NCBI RefSeq assembly: GCF_001699815.1
Contig: NZ_MCGB01000086.1
Coordinates: forward strand, 62,001-126,000
Direction: 5' to 3'
Source: Ralstonia pickettii
GTDB lineage: Bacteria > Pseudomonadota > Gammaproteobacteria > Burkholderiales > Burkholderiaceae
DNA length: 64,000 nucleotides
Shown: positions 1 to 9,221 of the stretch, in pieces
How positions within the stretch are numbered: the stretch's first letter is position 1
How the letters are laid out: each line of letters starts with the position of its first letter
Program-made: the position numbers and the translations under genes
Notes under the pieces: model-generated
What the model saw: the letters and a program-made list of their open reading frames with translations, nothing else
What the model was told of the DNA's origin: nothing
Database searches by the model: none

Positions 1-539
1 GTGTCGTGCAGCGTGCCGGTCGTGTCGGTCAGGCCGATGGGCACGCGCTCCATGGCGATCATGTCGCCGGTATCCAGTCCCGCATCCATCTGCATGAGCG
101 TGATGCCGGATTCGGCGTCGCCCGCTTCGATCGCACGGTGGATGGGCGCGGCGCCACGCCAGCGCGGCAGCAGCGATGCGTGGATGTTGATGCAGCCAAA
201 GCGCGGCAGATCGAGCACTTCCTGCGGCAGGATCAGGCCGTAGGCCGCGACGACCATCACGTCGGGGCGCTGGGCGGTCAGTGCATCGATGGCTTCGGCG
301 GCTTCCTGTGGATACTTGCCAGTGCGACGTAGCGACGGCGGCTGGAGGATGGGCGCGAATCCATGCGTGACTGCGTACTGCGTGACGGGGCTTGCCTGCA
401 ATTGCATGCCGCGGCCAGCCGGGCGATCCGGCTGACTCAGCACGGCAACCACGGGAAAGCCGGCCTGGTGGATCGCCGCCAGGGCAATCTGCGCAAATTC
501 AGGCGTGCCGGCAAACGCTACGCGAAGGGTGGACGTCAT
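1..539 (-). CDS. fmt: Methionyl-tRNA formyltransferase (partial; 3' end outside window)
   Basis: The gene reads leftward from an ATG at 539 and runs off the window edge, leaving about 179 N-terminal residues. It transfers a formyl group from 10-formyl-tetrahydrofolate to the amino group of initiator Met-tRNA in the cytosol. The start [16 protein letters not shown] is the typical fold entry of the family. The stretch [18 protein letters not shown] carries the folate-binding and catalytic Asn-His-Ser region, and the Asp of DAGLDTGDM follows. It lies downstream of def, its usual partner, but a glycosyltransferase gene separates the two. The call is certain; only the C-terminal tRNA-binding domain is unseen. 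Confidence 0.96.
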   Translation of the reverse strand, partial: MTSTLRVAFAGTPEFAQIALAAIHQAGFPVVAVLSQPDRPAGRGMQLQASPVTQYAVTHGFAPILQPPSLRRTGKYPQEAAEAIDALTAQRPDVMVVAAYGLILPQEVLDLPRFGCINIHASLLPRWRGAAPIHRAIEAGDAESGITLMQMDAGLDTGDMIAMERVPIGLTDTTGTLHD

Positions 540-596
540 GGATGGGAAACGGAAAACGAGGGGAAGCGCGCTACACGACAGCGTAGCGCATTGGGC

Positions 597-2621
597 CTAA
601 CGACGGCCGCGATACGGGGTGTCGGTCAGCGGCACAATGGGCTCGGGCGACGGCAGCGCCTCAGACACGCCATTGCCGCGCCGCTGGAACAGCGAGAAGG
701 TTTCGTTCGTGTCGCCCGGACGGCTGCCGCGCCACACCATTTCCCAGTTGTTTCCGTGGGGGCGGCGTCGGGCGTGTTCCGGTCGTTTTTCGAGCACCAG
801 TATCAGGTCGCAGGTGCGCGCGATCGGGTTGGGGCGGTGATCGTCGCCGGCGCCGCTGTGGCCCAGCAGCCATTTGACGGGGCGCACGCCGGTTTCGTAG
901 TGCATCAGCGCGCGCTCGCTTTCGCCCATGCCGCGTGTGGCCACGCAGATCTGCGCGGATTCGAGCACCGGCTTGATCGCCTGGAACAGCGGTCGGTAGC
1001 TGCGGGCGTCATCCACCCACGGCATCAGCAGGGTGCCGAGCAGGCCCCACACCATACCCAGGCCTGCCGCCCATGCGACCACGCCCGAGCGCGCGGGCCG
1101 CAGCCACACGCAGACGGCCCACAGCGCCGTGATTGCCCCTGCCGCCAATACGGCAAACGGGTGGACCAGCATGTCATACGGCAATGGCAGCACGCGGCCC
1201 AGCACCTTGGCCAGCCAGCCCGGCAGCAGCTGCCCGCCGCTGGTAACGAGCGCGCCCCACACGGCCCAGACCACCAGCCCGAGCACACCAAACAACGTTA
1301 CCGCCGCGCCCCATGCACGCGCACGCCATGCGGGCGCAATCAGCAGCAGCATCGGCGCGCCCAGCACGGCCAGCGCCGGCTGCAGCGGCATCAAGTAAAC
1401 ATCGCGCAGCACGGCCGAGCGCAGCACCACGGCAATCGTCACCAGCACGAACAGCGAAACGACAAGGTGCCCCTGATATGGCAGCAGCCACGCCGTGCGC
1501 GCGCCGCGTCCGCGTTGCCGCGCGAGCTTGTACAGCGACACGCCCAGCACGGCCACCGCCGGCCACACAGCGGGCGTGCCGGTCAGGAAGATCGATCGGA
1601 TGGTGGTCGTCAGCGACCCTTTCTCGCCGCCCAGATGTGAGAAGCCGAAGAAGCGGCCCAGGTTGTTGACCCAGAACCATTCGATGAACAGGTCCGGCGA
1701 TTCGTGCCAGAAGATGGCCGGCCAGATCGCCAGCCATGGCAGCGCCACCAGCAGCGATAGGCCATAAAAACGCCATGCCTGGCGGTTGCGGAAATCCGGC
1801 AGCAGCGCGATCGCCGCCAGCAGCGTGATCGCGAACAGTCCCGGCACAAGCACGCCCTTGCCCAGGAAGGCCACACCGATGCCCGTGCCGAACCAAAGCG
1901 CTGGGCGCAGCACATCGACGCCCTTTGCGCCACCGGCTTCGCTCTCTTTGACGAAGCGCACGACGCCATACAGGGCGATCGCCGCGCCGGCCAACTGCGG
2001 CACATCGGCAATGAACTTGTGGACGTGCTCGACCAGCCCGATGCAGCCGGCAAACAGAAGCAGCGCGCCCAGCGCATAGTCGCGCAGCGCAGCACCGCCG
2101 GCGTCGAGACCGGCTTCGCGGCGTGCGGACAGCGTCAGCCCCGGACGTCCGCGCGCCAGATCCGCACCGACGCGCAAGCGCCAGTCGCGCGCTTCGCTGC
2201 GCAGCAGGCGCGCCGTGCGCCAGACCGCCCAGCACGTCAGCGCCATCCAGAACAGCACCGCCACGCGCACGGCTTCGTGGGGCGGCATGTCGGGCAGCGC
2301 CAGCGCGGCCAGCGCGCCCGTCCAGTACATCAGCGGGGGTTTTTCGACGAACGGCTCGAAGGCGACATTGGGGATGACCCAGTCGCCACGCTCGATGATG
2401 TTGATGACGATGCCGAAGGAATACGGCTCGTCGGCCTTCCACGGCGCGCGCCAGAACGTGCCGGCAACAAAATACGCGCACAGCATCAGCACGACGACGG
2501 CGCGCCAACGCCTCACCAGCAGCGCCGACAGGCGACGCGGGCTTACGTTGGTGCCTGCTTTGGCGGGAGCGATCGGCATCAGCGGGATGGAGCGAGGGCG
2601 CGCGTCGGCGTCGGCAGGCAT
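597..2621 (-). CDS. ArnT-like (GT39/GT83-type) membrane glycosyltransferase
   Basis: A 674-residue polytopic inner-membrane protein with a first membrane segment near residues 36-56 and roughly ten more. The first periplasmic loop has an acidic pair in WKADEPYSFG, followed by GDWVIPN and EKPPLMYW, which matches the DE...GDW...EKP pattern of ArnT-type enzymes that move a sugar from undecaprenyl phosphate onto lipid A or another envelope acceptor. Donor and acceptor cannot be read from the sequence. The C-terminal soluble part, after about residue 530, is basic. It sits 10 bp after def and 57 bp before fmt, so it is probably cotranscribed with both. The start is uncertain; Met15 is an alternative. 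Confidence 0.8.
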   Translation of the reverse strand: MPADADARPRSIPLMPIAPAKAGTNVSPRRLSALLVRRWRAVVVLMLCAYFVAGTFWRAPWKADEPYSFGIVINIIERGDWVIPNVAFEPFVEKPPLMYWTGALAALALPDMPPHEAVRVAVLFWMALTCWAVWRTARLLRSEARDWRLRVGADLARGRPGLTLSARREAGLDAGGAALRDYALGALLLFAGCIGLVEHVHKFIADVPQLAGAAIALYGVVRFVKESEAGGAKGVDVLRPALWFGTGIGVAFLGKGVLVPGLFAITLLAAIALLPDFRNRQAWRFYGLSLLVALPWLAIWPAIFWHESPDLFIEWFWVNNLGRFFGFSHLGGEKGSLTTTIRSIFLTGTPAVWPAVAVLGVSLYKLARQRGRGARTAWLLPYQGHLVVSLFVLVTIAVVLRSAVLRDVYLMPLQPALAVLGAPMLLLIAPAWRARAWGAAVTLFGVLGLVVWAVWGALVTSGGQLLPGWLAKVLGRVLPLPYDMLVHPFAVLAAGAITALWAVCVWLRPARSGVVAWAAGLGMVWGLLGTLLMPWVDDARSYRPLFQAIKPVLESAQICVATRGMGESERALMHYETGVRPVKWLLGHSGAGDDHRPNPIARTCDLILVLEKRPEHARRRPHGNNWEMVWRGSRPGDTNETFSLFQRRGNGVSEALPSPEPIVPLTDTPYRGRR

Positions 2622-2631
2622 CGGAACGCGT

Positions 2632-3147
2632 TCAACGGTGGGGCGCCGCGTCGCGTTGGTGCTTCTTGAGCTTGGACCGGATGCGCGTCTGCTTGAGCGG
2701 CGAGAGGTATTCGACGAAGACCTTGCCCATCAGGTGATCCATCTCATGCTGGATGCACACGGCCAACAGGTCGTCTGCCTCAAGCTCGAAGGTGTCGCCC
2801 TTCTCGTTTAGTGCGCGCACGCGCACTCGCGCCGGGCGGTCGACCTTGTCATAGATATCGGGCACCGACAGGCAGCCTTCGTCCCAGACCTTGTGCTCGT
2901 CACTTGCCCAGAGGATCTCCGGGTTGATGAACACGCGCAGCTCGTCGCGCGACTCCGACACGTCGATGGTGATCACGCGCTCGTGCACGTCGACCTGCGT
3001 GGCAGCCAGGCCAACGCCCGGCGCCTCGTACATGGTCTCGGCCATGTCGGCCACCAGTTTGCGGATGCGGTCATCCACAACGGCAACCGGTTTGGCGACT
3101 TTGTGCAGCCTCGGGTCAGGGTATTGCAGGATATTCAGTAGGGCCAT
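2632..3147 (-). CDS. def: Peptide deformylase
   Basis: This 171-residue enzyme removes the N-formyl group from nascent proteins. All three family motifs are present: GVGLAATQ at residues 44-51, EGCLSV with metal ligand Cys92, and HEMDH with ligands His134 and His138 and catalytic Glu135. The start [14 protein letters not shown] is the standard family N-terminus, so the ATG five codons upstream (3162) is rejected. No Shine-Dalgarno sequence is obvious. It is the first gene of a leftward def-glycosyltransferase-fmt unit, divergent from the LysM gene. Confidence 0.97.
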   Translation of the reverse strand: MALLNILQYPDPRLHKVAKPVAVVDDRIRKLVADMAETMYEAPGVGLAATQVDVHERVITIDVSESRDELRVFINPEILWASDEHKVWDEGCLSVPDIYDKVDRPARVRVRALNEKGDTFELEADDLLAVCIQHEMDHLMGKVFVEYLSPLKQTRIRSKLKKHQRDAAPHR

Positions 3148-3399
3148 GATGCTTGGCAACAACGGTTGCAGAAGGCCACGCTAACGAGGGGTTGCCTTCA
3201 ATTGCGATCGCTTGGAATGTCATGCAGAATCGGGGGCGCTATCCGCCACATGGCTTAGGAAAAAGCCTGACGAATGTTGGATGCCATACCCCTCTTGCTG
3301 CAGCGCAGAACTGCGTACAGCCGCGGCGGTGAGGCGTCGAACAGGCACGCGGACCACTCGCCGATTCTTCATAGAATAATGCGCCATCGTAACACACCG

Positions 3400-4587
3400 A
3401 TGCTCTCTCAGCCCGCCATGCAAGCCGCCACGAAAGCGCGCCAGCCTTACGTTTGCGCCCTGTCGGCGGTTGCCGCGGTAGCGCTTTTCTGCATGGGTGC
3501 CGCCCACGCCGCCGAGCGCACTGTGACGCCGGCGCAACAGGCGCAGGCCGCGACTGCCGCCCAAGCTGGCATCCCCGAATCCGAACTGGCCGCCACCGCG
3601 CCCGCACAGTACACCGTGCGCCGTGGCGACACGCTGTGGGCAATCTCGGGCAAGTACCTCAAGCGGCCATATCGCTGGCCCGAGCTGTGGGGCATGAACC
3701 GCGAGCAGATCCGCAACCCGCATCTGATCTATCCGGGCCAGATCCTGTATCTGCATCACGCGAATGGCCGCGCATGGCTGTCGAGTTCGCCGGCATCGGC
3801 GGATGGCAGCACGGTGCGCCTGTCGCCGCATACCCGCGTGTCGGGGCAGGACGGTGACGCCATCTCAAGCATTCCCGCCGCCGCCATCGAGCCGTTCCTG
3901 ACCCAGCCGATCGTGGTGGATGAAGACACGCTGGCCACGCCGGCGCGCATCTTCTCGCTGCCCGAAGGCCGCGTTTATCTGGGCAAGGGCGAAAACGCCT
4001 ACGCCCGCGGCCTGCCGCAGGGCGAAGGCGGCCAGGCCGGTAGCGAATGGCAGGCGTATCGCCCAGTCCGTCCGCTCAAGGATCCGGTGACGGGCAACGT
4101 GCTCGGCTACGAAGCCGACTTCCTCGGTACGCTGCGCGTGGTGCGCGCGGCGACCGGCCCGCAGGCGGTGACCAAGATGGAAGTGCTGTCGTCCAAGGAA
4201 GAAATGGGCGTCGGCTCGCAACTGATGCCACTGCCCCCGCGCGTGCCGGTGCGCTATGTGCCGCATGCGCCGGAAGGCGACATGCACGGCGCGGTCGCCA
4301 AGGTGACCGGCGGCGTACGCTTTGGCGGTACCGACCAGGTGGTTGTGCTGAACATCGGCAGCCAGCAGGGGCTCGAGCCGGGTCACGTGCTGTCGCTGGC
4401 ACGCGCCGGCGCCGTCGTGAAGGACGCGACGGGCGGCAATGAAGCCGTGCAGCTGCCCGCAGAGCGCTACGGCCTGGCCTTCGTGTTCCGCGTGTTCCCG
4501 CACGTGGCCTATGCGCTGGTGACGGACGCATCGAACGCCGTGGAAGTGGGCGATAGCGTCAGCAACCCGATGTCGCAGCAACCCTGA
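3400..4587 (+). CDS. Exported LysM-domain protein
   Basis: A protein of about 395 residues with a signal peptide (hydrophobic core LSAVAAVALFCMGAAHA) followed by one LysM domain: YTVRRGDTLWAIS through NPHLIYPGQILYL. LysM binds peptidoglycan glycan chains, so the product is likely periplasmic and wall-associated. The remaining 280 residues have no motif I recognise. Proteins of this type commonly lie directly before dprA in Burkholderiales; here the gap is 25 bp. The start is uncertain: in-frame ATGs at 3379, 3400 and 3418 all leave the signal peptide, and none has a good ribosome binding site. Confidence 0.85.
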   Translation: MLSQPAMQAATKARQPYVCALSAVAAVALFCMGAAHAAERTVTPAQQAQAATAAQAGIPESELAATAPAQYTVRRGDTLWAISGKYLKRPYRWPELWGMNREQIRNPHLIYPGQILYLHHANGRAWLSSSPASADGSTVRLSPHTRVSGQDGDAISSIPAAAIEPFLTQPIVVDEDTLATPARIFSLPEGRVYLGKGENAYARGLPQGEGGQAGSEWQAYRPVRPLKDPVTGNVLGYEADFLGTLRVVRAATGPQAVTKMEVLSSKEEMGVGSQLMPLPPRVPVRYVPHAPEGDMHGAVAKVTGGVRFGGTDQVVVLNIGSQQGLEPGHVLSLARAGAVVKDATGGNEAVQLPAERYGLAFVFRVFPHVAYALVTDASNAVEVGDSVSNPMSQQP

Positions 4588-4612
4588 ACTACGCGCTACC
4601 GCAGTCCTCGAT

Positions 4613-5821
4613 TTGACCGATGCCTCTCAGGCCGCGGCGTCCGCCGCGGCCGATTCCACTGCCGCCCTCTCCTGCACGCGCGATCCGACTGAACTGGCCG
4701 GGTGGCTTCGTCTGACTGAAACCCCCGGCGTTGGGCCCGTTGCCGCGCGGCAATTGCTGGCGGCTTTCGGGTTGCCGCAAGACATCTTCGCCCAGCCATA
4801 TGCCGCGCTCGCCAAGGTGCTCCCGGAGCGGCAAGCGCGCGCGGTGCTCGCCGAGCCCGACGACACGCTCGCGGCGCTGATCGAGTGCACCGTCGCCTGG
4901 GTGAACGAGCCGGGCAACGCCATTTTCACGCTGGCTGATCGCGGCTACCCGCCCCGCCTGCTCGAACTGCCGGACCCGCCGACCCTCCTGTACACCAAGG
5001 GCGACGCCTCCCTGCTGCGCGCCGCCGCGGTGGGTGTGGTGGGCGCGCGCAGCGCCACGGCGGCCGGTATCGACAACGCCCGGGCGTTTTCCCAGGCGCT
5101 GTCGGCGGCGAGCGTGACCGTCGTGTCGGGCCTGGCGCTCGGCATCGATGCGGCGGCGCATGAGGGCGCGCTGGCCGGCCCGGGAAGCACCATCGCAGTC
5201 GTGGGTACGGGGCTGGATATTGTTTACCCGGCCCGCAATCGGGCGCTGGCGCATCGCATTGCCGAGGCTGGCGTCATCATCTCCGAATACCCGCTTGGCA
5301 TGGGCGCACGCGCCGAGAACTTCCCGCGCCGCAATCGCCTGATCTCGGGTTTGGCGCGTGGGCTGCTGGTGGTAGAGGCGGCGGCGCAGTCCGGCTCGCT
5401 GATCACCGCGCGGCTGGCGGCCGAGCAGGGGCGCGATGTGTTCGCGATTCCGGGGTCGATCCATTCGCCACTGGCCAAGGGCTGCCACCTGCTGATCAAG
5501 CAGGGCGCCAAGCTAGTGGAAACCGCCGCCGATATCCTCGACGAACTCGGCTGGGGCCGGGCGGCTGCGCCTGCTAAACGTGCGACGCGTGCGGCCACGG
5601 CACAAGCGCCTGCTGGCGCACCTGTCACTGTTGCAAGCCCGGCGCCAAGTGCTTCTGAGGCCGCATTGCTCGATGCGCTCGGCTTTGATCCCGTCGATCT
5701 CGATACCTTGTGTGAGCGCACCGGTCAGGGCGCTGCTGCGCTGTCCGCACAGCTTCTGGCGCTGGAGCTCGATGGCCGCGTCGAGCGTCGGCCCGGCGGG
5801 CGCTTCCTGCGGCTTCCGTGA
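4613..5821 (+). CDS. dprA: DNA-processing protein DprA (Smf)
   Basis: A 402-residue protein that loads RecA on incoming single-stranded DNA during natural transformation. The N-terminal SAM/HhH-like part (LRLTETPGVGPVAARQLL) is followed by the Rossmann-like core with VVGARSAT, SGLALGIDAAAHEGAL, FPRRNRLISGL and QSGSLITARLA. It ends in a winged-helix domain (LLDALGFDPVDLDTLCERTG). The reading frame begins at a TTG (4613), with no earlier ATG after the LysM stop and none before the conserved part, so the exact start is unsure. It is probably cotranscribed with the LysM gene. Confidence 0.95.
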   Translation: MTDASQAAASAAADSTAALSCTRDPTELAGWLRLTETPGVGPVAARQLLAAFGLPQDIFAQPYAALAKVLPERQARAVLAEPDDTLAALIECTVAWVNEPGNAIFTLADRGYPPRLLELPDPPTLLYTKGDASLLRAAAVGVVGARSATAAGIDNARAFSQALSAASVTVVSGLALGIDAAAHEGALAGPGSTIAVVGTGLDIVYPARNRALAHRIAEAGVIISEYPLGMGARAENFPRRNRLISGLARGLLVVEAAAQSGSLITARLAAEQGRDVFAIPGSIHSPLAKGCHLLIKQGAKLVETAADILDELGWGRAAAPAKRATRAATAQAPAGAPVTVASPAPSASEAALLDALGFDPVDLDTLCERTGQGAAALSAQLLALELDGRVERRPGGRFLRLP

Positions 5822-5882
5822 AAGCGTGCCTACAATAGGTGCGCCTCTTCGTCACCCCGCTGGTCGCTCAGCGCCTTTTTTC

Positions 5883-6263
5883 ATGCCACTGCTCTTGCCT
5901 GACACCGACGCCGCCACGCTGCACGCGCGCATTCGCTCGGGCCAACTGCTGGTGGCGTGCCTGTGCGCTGAGTGGTGCGGCACGTGCCGCAGCTATCGCA
6001 AAACCTTCACTGAACTCGCGGCGCGGCACCCGGAGTGCTGCTTCGTCTGGGTCGATGTGGAAGACCATGCCGACGCGCTAGGCGATTTCGATGTTGAGAA
6101 CTTTCCGACCCTGCAGGTGCAGCGTGGGAACGATGTGTTGTTTTTCGGCCCCGTCTTGCCTCACGCGGGTGTCGTTGAGGGATTACTTTCGCGTGATCTG
6201 CACGTTGCGCCCGCGGTGCCAGCGGCCCCGGACTTGCGAGGCTGGCTGTTGGAATCGGCGTGA
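5883..6263 (+). CDS. Thioredoxin-like protein
   Basis: A 126-residue cytosolic thioredoxin-fold protein. The redox motif is EWCGTCRSY (CGTC rather than CGPC), followed by the conserved DVEDHAD...FDVENFPTLQV with the cis-Pro. There is no signal peptide. A TACAAT hexamer at 5831-5836, between dprA and this ATG, could be its own -10 element, although no good -35 accompanies it. Its substrate is unknown. It is shorter and more divergent than thioredoxin TrxA, so I do not assign a gene symbol. Confidence 0.85.
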   Translation: MPLLLPDTDAATLHARIRSGQLLVACLCAEWCGTCRSYRKTFTELAARHPECCFVWVDVEDHADALGDFDVENFPTLQVQRGNDVLFFGPVLPHAGVVEGLLSRDLHVAPAVPAAPDLRGWLLESA

Positions 6264-6516
6264 TCGCCGGCCTTGACAACCTCAAGCGAAGCATGCGCCA
6301 CTCTATTGCGCCTGAAAAGGAACCGCGCTTATGATTGGCGGCCAAATTTGGGGCCGACGGGTTATTGAAGGCCGCCTAACGGGCACGCTGACAAGCGCCC
6401 GCGGCACTTGAAGTCGGCAGGCGTTGCCATAAGACTCTAAAAAACACGCGAACGGTCGTTATAGAAAAGCGACTTCTTCTTTACCCGATCACTTGCGATC
6501 GCCAGGATCCGCTCAC

Positions 6517-9147
6517 ATGTCCAAGGCTCTCATCATTGCCGAAAAACCGTCGGTCGCCGCTGATATCGCGCGCGCGCTGGGTGGCTTCACCAAGCACGAC
6601 GAGTACTTTGAGAGCGACGAATACGTCCTCTCGTCGGCGGTTGGCCACCTGGTCGAGATTGCTGCCCCCGACGAATATGAAGTCAAGCGCGGGAAATGGA
6701 GCTTCGCCCATCTGCCGGTGATCCCGCCGCACTTTGATCTGCGCCCGATCGCCAAGTCGGAGTCGCGCCTGAAGGTGCTGACGCGCCTGATCAAGCGCAA
6801 GGACGTCACGGGCCTGATCAACGCCTGTGACGCGGGGCGCGAAGGTGAATTGATCTTCCGCCTGATCGCGCAACACGCGAACACCAAGCTGCCGGTGAAG
6901 CGCCTGTGGCTGCAGTCGATGACGCCGCAATCCATCCGTGATGGCTTTGGCAAGCTGCGCAGCAACGAGGACATGATGCCGTTGGCGGATGCCGCGCGCT
7001 GCCGCTCCGAGGCCGACTGGCTGGTCGGCATCAACGGCACGCGCGCCATGACCGCGTTCAACAGCAAGGGTGGCGGCTTCTTCCTGACCACTGTGGGCCG
7101 CGTGCAAACGCCCACGCTGTCGATCGTGGTGGAGCGTGAAGAGAAGATCAAGCGCTTCGTCCCGCGCGATTACTGGGAAGTACGCGCCGAATTCATCGCC
7201 GCGGCCGGCCTGTACGAAGGCCGCTGGTTCGACCCGAAGTTCAAGAAGGACGAGTTCGATCCCGAACGCCGGGATTCGCGCCTGTGGAGCGAGGCCGAGG
7301 CCAAGAGCATCGTTGCCGCGTGTCGCGACAAGCCGGGTTCGGTGACGGAAGAATCGAAGCCATCGACGCAGATGTCGCCGGCACTGTTCGACCTGACCAG
7401 CCTGCAGCGCGAGGCCAACGGCCGCTTCGGCTTCTCGGCCAAGAACACGCTGGGCCTGGCGCAGGCGCTGTATGAAAAGCACAAGGTGCTGACCTATCCG
7501 CGTACCGATTCGCGCGCGCTGCCCGAAGACTACATGGGCACGGTCAAGCAGACCCTCGACATGTTGGGCGAAAGCTCGCCCAACTACCTGACGCACGCGA
7601 AGAAGATTCTCGCCAACCAGTGGGTCAAGCCGAACAAGCGGATCTTCGACAACAGCAAGATCAGCGATCACTTCGCCATCATCCCGACGCTGCAGGCACC
7701 GAAGAACCTGTCGGAGCCGGAGCAGAAGCTGTACGACCTGGTGGTGCGCCGCTTCCTGGCGGTGTTCTTCCCGGCGGCCGAATACCAGGTCACCACCCGC
7801 GTGACCGAGGTGGCCGGGCATCACTTCAAGACCGAAGGCAAGGTGCTGGTGAACCCGGGCTGGCTGGTCGTCTATGGCCGCGAGGCACAAGGCGAAGATG
7901 CCAACCTCGTGCCGGTCGCCAAGGACGAGAAAGTCAAGACTGACAAGGTCGAGCCGGTCGGCCTGACCACCAAGCCGCCCGCACGCTACAACGAAGCGAC
8001 GCTGCTGTCTGCCATGGAAGGTGCCGGCAAGCTCGTCGACGACGATGCGTTGCGCGAAGCCATGGCCGGCAAAGGCCTGGGCACGCCAGCCACGCGCGCG
8101 GCCATCATCGAAGGGCTGCTGACGGAAAAGTACCTCGTGCGTGAAGGCCGCGAGCTGATTCCGACGGCCAAGGCGTTCCAGCTGATGACGCTGCTGCGCG
8201 GCCTGGGCGTGGAAGAACTGACGCAAGCCGAGTTGACTGGCGGCTGGGAGCACAAGCTTTCCCTCATCGAGCGTGGTCAGCTGGAGCGTGACGAATTCAT
8301 GCGCGAGATCGCGCAGATGACGCAGCAGATCGTCAAGCGCGCCAAGGAATACGACAGCGACACCATCCCCGGCGACTACGCGACGCTTTCCACGCCGTGT
8401 CCGCAATGCGGCCACGTGGTCAAGGAGAACTACCGCCGCTTCGCCTGCAGCCACTGCGACTTCTCGATCAGCAAGATCCCGGGTGGCCGCCAGTTCGAGC
8501 TGGACGAGGTGGAAGAGCTGCTGACCAACAAGACCATCGGCCCGCTGCAGGGCTTCCGCAGCAAGATGGGCCGGCCGTTTGCGGCCATCCTCAAGCTGGC
8601 GCAGGAAGATGGTCACTGGAAGATGGAGTTCGACTTCGGCCAGAACGACGAAGACGATGGCGAGCCGGTCGATTTCTCGGGCCAGGAAAGCGTCGGCCAC
8701 TGCCCGAAGTGCAACGGCAACGTCTACGAGCACGGTCTGAAGTACGTGTGCGAGAACGCCGTGGCGCAGCCCAAGACCTGCGACTTCACCACCGGCAAGA
8801 TCATCCTGCAGCAGGAGATCAGCCGGGAGCAGTTAGCCAAGCTGCTGACCGAGGGCAAGACCGACCTGCTGACGGGCTTCAAGTCGGCGCGCACGGGGCG
8901 CAACTTCAAGGCGTTCCTGGTCAAGCAGCCGGACGGCAAGATCGGCTTCGAATTCGAGCCGCGCGGCGAAGGCAAGGGCAAGCCCGGCGCCAAGACCGCG
9001 GCGAAGAAGACGACGGCCGCGGCAAAAACGCCCGCTGCCAAGAAGGCGCCGGCCAAGACCGCGGGCAAGACGGCCGCCAAGAAGGCTCCGGCGCGCAAGA
9101 AAGCCACGGAAGCCGAGACCGACGAGGAAAGCACCAGCGAAACTTGA
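6517..9147 (+). CDS. topB: DNA topoisomerase III
   Basis: An 876-residue type IA topoisomerase that passes and decatenates DNA strands through a 5'-phosphotyrosine intermediate. The TOPRIM domain starts at MSKALIIAEKPSVA and includes DAGREGELIF. The active-site tyrosine is in TYPRTDSR. Two C-terminal zinc-binding modules are visible: CPQCG...CSHC and CPKCN...C...C. A lysine/alanine-rich basic tail of about 55 residues ends the protein, as in other Burkholderiales TopB proteins. The ATG at 6517 is chosen over 6493 because the family starts at MSKALII. A terminator follows at 9172. Confidence 0.96.
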   Translation: MSKALIIAEKPSVAADIARALGGFTKHDEYFESDEYVLSSAVGHLVEIAAPDEYEVKRGKWSFAHLPVIPPHFDLRPIAKSESRLKVLTRLIKRKDVTGLINACDAGREGELIFRLIAQHANTKLPVKRLWLQSMTPQSIRDGFGKLRSNEDMMPLADAARCRSEADWLVGINGTRAMTAFNSKGGGFFLTTVGRVQTPTLSIVVEREEKIKRFVPRDYWEVRAEFIAAAGLYEGRWFDPKFKKDEFDPERRDSRLWSEAEAKSIVAACRDKPGSVTEESKPSTQMSPALFDLTSLQREANGRFGFSAKNTLGLAQALYEKHKVLTYPRTDSRALPEDYMGTVKQTLDMLGESSPNYLTHAKKILANQWVKPNKRIFDNSKISDHFAIIPTLQAPKNLSEPEQKLYDLVVRRFLAVFFPAAEYQVTTRVTEVAGHHFKTEGKVLVNPGWLVVYGREAQGEDANLVPVAKDEKVKTDKVEPVGLTTKPPARYNEATLLSAMEGAGKLVDDDALREAMAGKGLGTPATRAAIIEGLLTEKYLVREGRELIPTAKAFQLMTLLRGLGVEELTQAELTGGWEHKLSLIERGQLERDEFMREIAQMTQQIVKRAKEYDSDTIPGDYATLSTPCPQCGHVVKENYRRFACSHCDFSISKIPGGRQFELDEVEELLTNKTIGPLQGFRSKMGRPFAAILKLAQEDGHWKMEFDFGQNDEDDGEPVDFSGQESVGHCPKCNGNVYEHGLKYVCENAVAQPKTCDFTTGKIILQQEISREQLAKLLTEGKTDLLTGFKSARTGRNFKAFLVKQPDGKIGFEFEPRGEGKGKPGAKTAAKKTTAAAKTPAAKKAPAKTAGKTAAKKAPARKKATEAETDEESTSET

Positions 9148-9171
9148 TTGCGGTTTCGCAGGCGCCCACGC

Positions 9172-9204
9172 AAACGGGAGGACACTGTCCTCCCGTTTTG
9201 TTTT
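9172..9204 (+). terminator. Intrinsic terminator after topB
   Basis: An 11-bp perfect stem (AAACGGGAGGA / TCCTCCCGTTT) with a 5-nt loop, followed by TTTTGTTTT. It lies 25 bp after the topB stop and before the convergent LysR gene. Confidence 0.9.
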
Positions 9205-9221
9205 GGCAATACGCTCTGCGC

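Noticed and set aside
6481-8733. A 750-codon minus-strand frame opposite topB
   Set aside because: Antisense shadow of a clear topB gene; no domain recognisable.
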